A DNA stretch of 6,354 nucleotides from Thermoplasmata archaeon (lineage in GTDB: Archaea > Thermoplasmatota > E2 > UBA202 > JdFR-43), in the NCBI GenBank assembly GCA_021161135.1, contig JAGHBD010000006.1, forward strand, positions 1 through 6,354, given 5' to 3'. Under the pieces are notes generated by a model. That model was not told where the DNA came from and did no database searches. It saw only the letters and a program-made list of their open reading frames with translations. Position 1 is the stretch's first letter, and each line of letters opens with the position of its first letter. Positions 1 to 5,078 of the stretch are shown here, one piece after another. A program made the position numbers and the translations under genes.

Positions 1-144
1 ATGATGGAAAATCCATCCACCATCACAAGATGTGCACACTATATGATGATTGCTCGTTATTTGGAGAGATGCGGAGACCATGCATGCAAGATTGCTGAAA
101 AAGTTCATTACATGGTAACTGGAGAACATATTGAGATAAAATAA
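1..144 (+). CDS. phoU: PhoU-family phosphate uptake regulator, C-terminal fragment (5' end outside window)
   Basis: The first 47 codons of the window are open in frame 1 and end at TAA (142-144), directly followed by an in-frame TAG, a tandem stop. The peptide contains IARYLERCGDHACKIAEKV and ends with HYMVTGEHIEIK. This matches the last helix of PhoU proteins, whose hallmark is an E-R-x-x-D-H/N-A-x-x-I-A-E segment followed by a V-x-Y-x-V-T-G-E tail. The Glu and Asp of that motif are metal ligands in PhoU structures. PhoU is a cytoplasmic helical-bundle protein that links the Pst phosphate transporter to its regulation. The ATG ATG at positions 1-6 is probably internal, because PhoU proteins are about 200 residues or longer and the frame is open to the window edge. 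An N-terminal AbrB-like domain, as in some archaeal PhoU proteins, cannot be assessed. The family call is fairly firm; the exact role is inferred. Confidence 0.8.
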   Translation: MMENPSTITRCAHYMMIARYLERCGDHACKIAEKVHYMVTGEHIEIK

Positions 145-206
145 TAGATAATCACACCATAATCAGATGGAGTTATAGAATCTTGAAATGGCAAATCCAA
201 GTAGCT

Positions 207-219
207 AAATTTTTATTAT
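207..219 (+). promoter_or_regulatory. Putative TATA box for the propeller gene
   Basis: The 92-bp gap between the PhoU stop and the ATG at 237 contains one clear A/T-only tract, AAATTTTTATTA, centred about 23 nt before the ATG. An archaeal TATA box normally sits about 25-27 nt before the transcription start, so transcription would begin at or within a few bases of the ATG, giving a leaderless mRNA. No Shine-Dalgarno-like GGAGG or GGTGA lies before this ATG, which agrees. The T-rich run could also help terminate the upstream PhoU transcript. I see no convincing inverted repeat or operator in the rest of the gap. Confidence 0.5.
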
Positions 220-236
220 TCCATTAAATTACATTC

Positions 237-1682
237 ATGAAATTTATTGCGTTTATGCTCGCTGCCTTCCTCCTGCTTGCTGCCCTGCCAGATTATGATG
301 AATGGCAGCATACATATGGCGATGCATCAACGCAGCTTGCTGGCGCAATTTTTGCAGATGATAACTTTATCTTGATGGCTATCAATACATTTGTTACAAT
401 GAATAATATCGATGCAATGATAATGAAGCTCGATAAAGATGGCAATGTTCTCTGGAGTAAAACATTTGGAGGAAGTAGCGAAGATGTTGTTCAGAAAATT
501 CTCAAATGCAATGGTTACTATTTCGCCATTGGCTATACAGAATCATATGGAAATGGGGAGGCGGATTACTGGGTGCTTAAATTTGATGAGGATGGAAATG
601 AAATATGGGAGAAAACATATGGGAGTAGCAAGGTTGAGTTCGCTTCTGATGCCGTAAGCGATGGCAATAGCATCATAATAGTTGGATTGCAGGCAGCGGC
701 TCTCGGAAGCACAGAGCAGGATGCATGGGTGATAAAAATAGATTGCAATGGAAATCTTATATGGGAAAAAACATTTGGAGGAAGCGACATAGACTGGCTT
801 TTCTGCATTGAAAAGGATGGCGATAATTTCATAATGGGAGGATATACCGCCTCATTCACCTCCATAGCATGGGATGCATGGCTCGTTAAAATAGATGGAG
901 ATGGAAATGAAATATGGAATAAAACATATGGAGGAGGAGATGTTGATACAATTGAGGATATTGTTGTTACCAGCGATGGCTACATTGCAGCGGGACATAC
1001 AATGTCATATGGAAGATGGCAGGATGCATTTTTAATGAAAGTTGATAAAAAAGGAGAGCAGAAATGGATAAAAATATTTGGTAGCAGCGATTGGGATGCA
1101 TTTGTAGCTTTGGAAAAAGAGGATAATGGCTATATAATAGCTGGGAGGACAGATTCTTTTGGCGCCGGCAACTTTGATGCATGGCTTGTAAAAATTGATG
1201 GAAATGGAAACGAAATATGGAATAAAACATTTGGAGGAAGGGAGCGGGATGTGGCATGGGATGTTATTGTAGGCAACGATTACTATTATCTTTTTGGAGA
1301 AACATCATCTTATGGATCTGGCCAAACAGATGCATGGCTCGTAAAATGTGGCGATTATGCTCCGCCAACGCTACAAATAGTGAAGCCAAAGGAAGGATAT
1401 CTGTATATTTTTGACAGGAAAATAGCTTATGTTGGAACAACCATTGTCATAGGAAAGGTAAGTGTGGAGGTGGAAGTGGATGGAAGTGTGGAAGAAGTGC
1501 TATTTTATGTGAGTAGCAAAAATCATTATGCCACAGAGCCATCATTTGTGGATAATGAACCGCCATACAAATTTGAATTCAGGGGAAAAACATCACTTTA
1601 TGGTTACGAAATAGATGCTCTCGCCTATTACAGCAATTCATCTGCAAATGTTGCAGATAGCATAATCTTCAGGAAAATTTAG
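237..1682 (+). CDS. Secreted seven-repeat (probable beta-propeller) protein with C-terminal Ig-like module
   Basis: This is a 481-residue exported protein of unknown function. Residues 1-17 form a Sec-type signal peptide: Lys2, then a hydrophobic FIAFMLAAFLLLAAL stretch, with probable cleavage around residues 16-18. Seven repeats of 50-52 residues begin at Trp23, 73, 124, 176, 227, 277 and 328. Each follows the plan W-x-K-T-[YF]-G-G, acidic residues, D-G-x-[YF]-I-x-x-G, D-A-W-L-V-K-[IL]-D-x-[DN]-G-N-x-[IL]. Seven blades of this size suggest a closed beta-propeller. The D-x-[DN]-G-N turns could bind calcium, but this is only a guess. Residues ~379-481 form a separate beta-rich Ig-like module (KPKEGYLYIF, TTIVIGKVSVEVEVD, VEEVLFYV, EPPYKFEF), a tail seen on other archaeal secreted proteins. 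NKT sequons occur at the same place in repeats 5 and 7 (N228, N329). Lys2 before the hydrophobic core favours ATG 237 over the inner ATG at 255. A binding or adhesion role is inferred; no catalytic motif is visible. Confidence 0.85.
   Translation: MKFIAFMLAAFLLLAALPDYDEWQHTYGDASTQLAGAIFADDNFILMAINTFVTMNNIDAMIMKLDKDGNVLWSKTFGGSSEDVVQKILKCNGYYFAIGYTESYGNGEADYWVLKFDEDGNEIWEKTYGSSKVEFASDAVSDGNSIIIVGLQAAALGSTEQDAWVIKIDCNGNLIWEKTFGGSDIDWLFCIEKDGDNFIMGGYTASFTSIAWDAWLVKIDGDGNEIWNKTYGGGDVDTIEDIVVTSDGYIAAGHTMSYGRWQDAFLMKVDKKGEQKWIKIFGSSDWDAFVALEKEDNGYIIAGRTDSFGAGNFDAWLVKIDGNGNEIWNKTFGGRERDVAWDVIVGNDYYYLFGETSSYGSGQTDAWLVKCGDYAPPTLQIVKPKEGYLYIFDRKIAYVGTTIVIGKVSVEVEVDGSVEEVLFYVSSKNHYATEPSFVDNEPPYKFEFRGKTSLYGYEIDALAYYSNSSANVADSIIFRKI
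303..1352 (+). repeat. Seven tandem ~51-codon repeats (probable propeller blades)
   Basis: In-frame coding repeats begin at the Trp codons at 303, 453, 606, 762, 915, 1065 and 1218, a spacing of 150-156 bp. Conservation is mainly at protein level, except at the junctions. The DAWLVKID...NEIWNKT segments at 873-935 and 1176-1238 match at about 57 of 63 bases. They lie 303 bp apart, which is two repeat lengths. Repeats 1 and 3 are the most divergent. Repeat 7 keeps DAWLVK but lacks the following D-x-N-G-N turn, and the chain then passes into the Ig-like module. Confidence 0.85.
1679..1682. other. Overlapping convergent stop codons
   Basis: The propeller gene ends with TAG at 1680-1682 on the + strand. 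The lipase gene ends with TAA on the - strand, occupying 1681 down to 1679. The two genes meet tail to tail with a 4-bp overlap and no room for an intergenic terminator. Confidence 0.9.
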
Positions 1683-3259
1683 TTTATGAGATGCTGGATA
1701 ATATAGTCATGCACCTTCTCATTTATGGCAATCAGCGATATATGATCTTCCTCACCCTTTGGCCATGCTGAGCCAGTGACAATATACAGTGGCTTTCCCT
1801 CTAAATAGGGACTTTCTGCTGGCACAAGCCCATCTGTTGTATGAGCTATGCCATCTCCATCGAAATCAGCAGGTTGCCCAAAGCCAATATCTCCGCCGAC
1901 GCCGTAATAGTCGATCAAATCAGTTGTACTGTAGCCCATCGCCTGTAAAAATGGTGAGTCATACACCATATCTGGCACCTGAGCAATCCACCACGGAAAG
2001 TATGCATACTTTATTATGCTCCGAAGCAACGTTTCATTTATGTTCGGCGGCACACCATGACATGGAATACCAACTGCTATCAAATCATCAATCTGGAAAG
2101 GACCGATGGTAATATCCGCATCCCCATCCCCATACCATGGGTAGCCAGAGCCGTTCCAGCTTCTGTTCCAATAATCTACGTCGGCCATATAATGTTCAGC
2201 AAGAAAGCGGGCCACAAGCCCGCCCATACTATGGGCAACTATATCTATCGTCTGATTTGGAGGATAACCATTCAGCACCAAAGCTTCCTGTATTTTCTCA
2301 CATACTCTTGCTGCTATCCATGGAATATGGTGTTCCTCAAACCATCCCGGCTCATATGTAAGCCACTGGATACCGGGCTTTGTTACATCAAAATCAAGCA
2401 CTTTAAACCCAGCCGCAATAAGTTTCTGTGTAAGATTCCACCATGTATAATTTATCAATGCATCACTGATGCTTCCACTCCACCCATGTATGAGAACAAC
2501 TGGAAAATCTCCCGGCTTTTCTGGCACAACGGTAAAATTAATTGTAGCCATGCAGCCATCGAAATCCATAAAGCCGCTTAAGTTTCTCTCATAAGTCGCC
2601 TCTGCCGTTACACTTAAATTTTTGGCGGCATTGGAAAAGAAAAAGGGTACGGTTGCTACACCAAATGAATCTGTTACGCTCTCCTTCTCGATCGTTATAT
2701 TGCCTACATGAAACTTCCATTTTATTTTCTGGTTTTGCAGAGGCAACCATTTATTTGTGAAAACAAAGAGTTTTGCCTTCAATATATTTGTCTCCCCTGC
2801 AATGATTCTATCTCTTTCAGCACTCACCTCAATACTCGTTTTATACATTACCGGCTCAATCACAGCCATTGCCTTAGCCTCATATTCTTTTCCTTCAACC
2901 ATCACCTTGGCAACTATAGTAACATTTTCCTTAATTTTATCAACATCTTCTGGAGCATAATATATGGCCATTAGTTTTCCATTTTCCCCAGTATATGAAT
3001 CGTTCTCAAAAACAAGCCTGCCGGTATTTCCACTGCTTTCTATACTCCAGTTTATTCTTGCAGCATACGGCTTGTTATTTACAGCAAGGGTAACAATAAT
3101 TTCCTGCTCTTTTCCTTCTTGAATGTAGAAATATTGTGGAGATATACTGATTTCAACTTCAATACCCTCCTCCTTCTTACTTTCGAAACTCAATAGAAAG
3201 AGAGAAAGTAATAGGAAAAAGATGATAATGAGCAGGATAAATGTTAATCTTCTTCCCAT
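1679..3259 (-). CDS. Secreted/membrane-anchored triacylglycerol lipase-like alpha/beta hydrolase with N-terminal beta-sandwich domains
   Basis: This 526-residue protein is predicted to hydrolyse ester bonds, probably of lipids, outside the cell. MGRR followed by a strongly hydrophobic stretch (residues ~5-24) is a signal peptide or uncleaved anchor. Residues ~33-137 and ~140-245 are beta-rich and resemble Ig/invasin-like domains. The alpha/beta hydrolase starts near 252. The oxyanion-loop motif LIHGWSG is at 256-262, the nucleophile elbow AHSMGG at 342-347 (Ser344), a likely catalytic Asp476 in TTDGLVP, and His506 in EEDHISL. This order and spacing match lipases of the Bacillus/Staphylococcus and PGAP1-like kind. 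Asp-rich stretches at 378-382 and 465-469 may bind metal. Thirteen N-x-S/T sequons suggest heavy N-glycosylation. The start at 3259 is backed by a Shine-Dalgarno GAGG 8 nt upstream and overlaps the end of purF by 16 nt, which suggests translational coupling. The hydrolase fold is secure; the lipid substrate is inferred. Confidence 0.87.
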   Translation of the reverse strand: MGRRLTFILLIIIFFLLLSLFLLSFESKKEEGIEVEISISPQYFYIQEGKEQEIIVTLAVNNKPYAARINWSIESSGNTGRLVFENDSYTGENGKLMAIYYAPEDVDKIKENVTIVAKVMVEGKEYEAKAMAVIEPVMYKTSIEVSAERDRIIAGETNILKAKLFVFTNKWLPLQNQKIKWKFHVGNITIEKESVTDSFGVATVPFFFSNAAKNLSVTAEATYERNLSGFMDFDGCMATINFTVVPEKPGDFPVVLIHGWSGSISDALINYTWWNLTQKLIAAGFKVLDFDVTKPGIQWLTYEPGWFEEHHIPWIAARVCEKIQEALVLNGYPPNQTIDIVAHSMGGLVARFLAEHYMADVDYWNRSWNGSGYPWYGDGDADITIGPFQIDDLIAVGIPCHGVPPNINETLLRSIIKYAYFPWWIAQVPDMVYDSPFLQAMGYSTTDLIDYYGVGGDIGFGQPADFDGDGIAHTTDGLVPAESPYLEGKPLYIVTGSAWPKGEEDHISLIAINEKVHDYIIQHLIN

Positions 3260-4638
3260 TTTTCTATCCTCTCCTGGAAACGGAATTTCTCTCCCTCTAT
3301 TTTAACGGGATATTCAGCGGTGACGCATCCAAGACATAAATCATTTTTTTCCATACCTATCGCCCTCACCATCCCATCAATTGAAATATAGCCAAGTGAA
3401 TCTGCCCCTATTTTTTCCCTTATTTCCTCTATACTCCTTCCAGAAGCAATGAGTTGCTCCCTTGTCGTCATGTCTATGCCAAAATAACATGGTGCTATTA
3501 TGGGCGGAGAAGCAATTCTTACATGCACTTCCCTCGCTCCATAATGACGGAGAAGGGCAACGATTTTTCTCATTGTTGTGCCTCTCACTATTGAATCATC
3601 GACTATAACAATTCTATTTCCATCAACAATGCTTTTCACTGGATTGAGTTTGAGTTGAACAAGTTTTTCTCTTATTTTCTGTGTCGGCAAAATGAATGTT
3701 CTCGCGATATATCTATTCTTCATAAGCCCTTCTGCCAGTGGTATCCCAGATGCCTTTGAATAGCCATACGCATGGGCTCTTCCAGAATCAGGAATAGGAA
3801 TAACGTAATCGGCGTCTGCAGGCTGTTCTCTGGCAAGTATTTCACCGAGTCTTTCCCTTACCTTATACACCTCTATTCCATCTATAATTGAATCTGCTCT
3901 TGCAAAATAAACATATTCGAAAAAGCAGTGTGCTTTATGTTTTTCCTCCATGAGTTTGTAACTTTTGTATCCATCAGGAGTAATTTCCACCAGTTCGCCA
4001 GGTTCAACATCCCTTATTATCTCTCCTCCAAGCACATCTATTGCAACCGACTCGGAAGCTATTACATAGCCATGTTCAAACTTTCCGATGCACAGCGGCT
4101 TTATGCCGAGAGGATCACGGAGTCCAAATACTCTGTTATCAATCATAAAGGTGAAGGAGTATGAACCCTGTATTTTCTTCATAACCTGCTTTACAGCCTT
4201 TTCAACGCTTCTGTCTTTTAAATAATCCGCAAGTAGGTAAGCAATCGCTTCCTCCTCATTTCCGTAATAAAATATATGTCCTTTTTCCATCAATTCTTCC
4301 TTGAGTTTTTCTGAATTCGTTATTATGCCATTGTGTGCTATAGCGATATCGCCAGCATGAGTATGCAGCAAGGTAGGCTGCGCATTTTCAGGCATGGAAA
4401 TTTTAACGGAGTAATACACATGCCCTATACCAACATTCCCCTCTATTCCATCGATTTCAAACTCCCTGAATGCTTCCTGAACCAAGCCCAATCCACGAAA
4501 ATTTTTTATCCCCCCATCAAAAACCGCTATGCCCGCCGCCTCCTGGCCGCGATGCTGCAGCGCCATCAGGGCAAGAAATATGCTCTCCGCTGCCCTATTG
4601 CGAGATGCTATAGCGACTACGCCACAATTTTCATTCAT
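3244..4638 (-). CDS. purF: Amidophosphoribosyltransferase (glutamine PRPP amidotransferase), Fe-S type
   Basis: PurF catalyses the first committed step of de novo purine synthesis in the cytoplasm: PRPP plus glutamine gives phosphoribosylamine. The 464 residues match the usual length and span both domains. The N-terminal Ntn glutaminase has MNENCGVVAI (Cys5, nucleophile after removal of a four-residue propeptide), LQHRGQEAAGI at 27-37 and AHNG at 101-104 (oxyanion hole). The phosphoribosyltransferase domain has KNRYIARTFILPTQ at 307-320 and the PRPP loop IVIVDDSIVRGTT at 343-355. Four cysteines, C238, C384, C435 and C438, fall where Bacillus subtilis PurF binds its [4Fe-4S] cluster. Oddly, the conserved GHVRYST is GHVYYSV (75-78) and the conserved SSDTE is GNEEE (126-130), so residues that normally hold glutamine are changed. 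The gene starts 3 nt after rpl37e and its end overlaps the lipase start, which suggests cotranscription. Family identity is very secure; full glutaminase activity is in doubt. Confidence 0.96.
   Translation of the reverse strand: MNENCGVVAIASRNRAAESIFLALMALQHRGQEAAGIAVFDGGIKNFRGLGLVQEAFREFEIDGIEGNVGIGHVYYSVKISMPENAQPTLLHTHAGDIAIAHNGIITNSEKLKEELMEKGHIFYYGNEEEAIAYLLADYLKDRSVEKAVKQVMKKIQGSYSFTFMIDNRVFGLRDPLGIKPLCIGKFEHGYVIASESVAIDVLGGEIIRDVEPGELVEITPDGYKSYKLMEEKHKAHCFFEYVYFARADSIIDGIEVYKVRERLGEILAREQPADADYVIPIPDSGRAHAYGYSKASGIPLAEGLMKNRYIARTFILPTQKIREKLVQLKLNPVKSIVDGNRIVIVDDSIVRGTTMRKIVALLRHYGAREVHVRIASPPIIAPCYFGIDMTTREQLIASGRSIEEIREKIGADSLGYISIDGMVRAIGMEKNDLCLGCVTAEYPVKIEGEKFRFQERIEKWEED
3268..3275 (-). 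promoter_or_regulatory. Shine-Dalgarno site of the lipase gene, inside the purF 3' end
   Basis: Reading the - strand toward the lipase ATG gives AGGAGAGG, then ATAGAAAA, then ATG. The GAGG core lies 8 nt from the start codon and is complementary to the usual archaeal 16S rRNA 3' end. It fixes the start at 3259 and lies within purF codons, so the lipase can be translated from the purF message. Confidence 0.65.
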
Positions 4639-4641
4639 TTT

Positions 4642-4797
4642 TTACTTTTTCCAGCTGTATTTGCGCAGCCGCCTGCTCCTTCCATAGCCACAAGCAGCAC
4701 AGTATTTTTTTCTCGCATTATAGGCATGCCTGCCGCATCTCCTGCATATGATGTGGGTTTTTCCTCCTCCTTCCTTTGATGGTGTTCCCTTTCCCAT
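4642..4797 (-). CDS. rpl37e: Large ribosomal subunit protein eL37 (L37e), zinc ribbon
   Basis: This short gene encodes 51 residues. It begins [15 protein letters not shown], continues with a C-x2-C-G-R-H motif ([12 protein letters not shown]), then CAACGYG, and closes with [12 protein letters not shown]. This is the full signature of ribosomal protein L37e, a small basic protein of the archaeal/eukaryotic 50S/60S subunit that binds 23S rRNA. Cys18, Cys21, Cys33 and Cys36 are the expected zinc ligands. Length and motif order are normal for the family; the Gly-rich stretch at residues 10-12 is a mild local variation. The start lies 4 nt after the LSm stop, and the stop lies 3 nt before the purF ATG, so it is the middle gene of a compact unit. 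An adjacent LSm gene is a frequent archaeal arrangement. Identity is close to certain. Confidence 0.97.
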   Translation of the reverse strand: MGKGTPSKEGGGKTHIICRRCGRHAYNARKKYCAACGYGRSRRLRKYSWKK

Positions 4798-4800
4798 TTT

Positions 4801-4805
4801 ATCAC
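4801..4805 (-). promoter_or_regulatory. Possible Shine-Dalgarno GTGAT for rpl37e
   Basis: On the - strand the LSm gene ends CCGCCGTGATAAAATGGG. GTGAT, which contains the LSm TGA stop, is complementary to part of the archaeal 16S 3' end (AUCAC) and sits 3 nt before the rpl37e ATG. This fits a termination-reinitiation arrangement. The match is only five bases long. Confidence 0.4.
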
Positions 4806-5020
4806 GGCGGTAATATATATACTATATTGTCTCCTCTTACAATAACTTTTTCCAGCTCTCTCTTTTTTTCTCCTTCAATAATCTCCTCAGCACTGCGCAA
4901 TATTAAATTGAGATGAGGATGATCATATCCTTCAAGGATTCCACGATATTCTCTCCCTCCTCGCAACTCAACCAACACTCGCTTTTCAAGACTTGAATGA
5001 ATGACTTCCAAAGGTTTCAT
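4802..5020 (-). CDS. Archaeal Sm-like (LSm) RNA-binding protein
   Basis: From the ATG at 5018-5020 this encodes 72 residues starting [15 protein letters not shown] and ending [12 protein letters not shown], the usual length for an archaeal LSm. Such proteins form heptameric rings in the cytoplasm that bind U-rich RNA and act in RNA processing or stability. The Sm1 motif covers residues ~14-47 ([13 protein letters not shown], then LNLIL and AEEI), and Sm2 covers ~59-70 ([12 protein letters not shown]). His36, Asn38, Arg62 and Asp64 correspond to uridine-pocket residues. The segment DHPHLN has one residue more between Asp and Asn than the usual D-x-x-[ML]-N. The frame stays open upstream to a TTG at 5089, but the extra 23 residues do not look like LSm and would overlap glyS, so the ATG at 5020 is preferred. 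rpl37e follows 4 nt downstream. Confidence 0.93.
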   Translation of the reverse strand: MKPLEVIHSSLEKRVLVELRGGREYRGILEGYDHPHLNLILRSAEEIIEGEKKRELEKVIVRGDNIVYILPP

Positions 5021-5040
5021 TGGTAGTGTATTGCTATGCA

Positions 5041-5055
5041 TTATTAAAATTTTTG
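5041..5055 (-). promoter_or_regulatory. Putative TATA box for the LSm-rpl37e-purF-lipase unit
   Basis: The 58-bp gap between the glyS stop (5079-5081) and the LSm ATG (5020) is AT-rich. On the - strand it contains AAAAATTTTAATAA, centred about 27 nt before the ATG. That spacing puts the predicted transcription start at the ATG, implying a leaderless LSm mRNA. No Shine-Dalgarno sequence lies before this ATG. Readthrough from glyS may also supply transcript. Confidence 0.5.
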
Positions 5056-5078
5056 TTTTGATTGATATTTTGAGATAT

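Noticed and set aside
145..236. A small RNA or riboswitch in the PhoU-propeller gap
   Set aside because: The gap is only 92 bp, with no convincing stem-loop or known motif by eye; a promoter and perhaps a T-rich terminator account for it.
303..1352. Regular repeats as a CRISPR array or DNA-level satellite
   Set aside because: The 150-156 bp periodicity is in frame and conserved mainly as protein, with no short identical repeats and unique spacers.
2057..2581. A 174-codon + strand reading frame opposite the lipase gene
   Set aside because: It lies fully antisense to well-conserved lipase codons, including the nucleophile elbow, shows no recognisable domain, and has composition typical of an antisense shadow.
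3188..3259. Arg-Arg near the lipase N-terminus as a twin-arginine (Tat) signal
   Set aside because: MGRRLTF lacks the usual S/T-R-R-x-F-L-K pattern, and the following stretch is far more hydrophobic than Tat h-regions; a Sec signal or anchor fits better.
4811..4824. TATATATA tract before rpl37e as an internal promoter
   Set aside because: Its spacing to the rpl37e ATG (about 20-23 nt) is tempting, but the bases encode the conserved LSm residues NIVYIL, so the AT run is explained by protein constraint. Without transcript data I do not call it.
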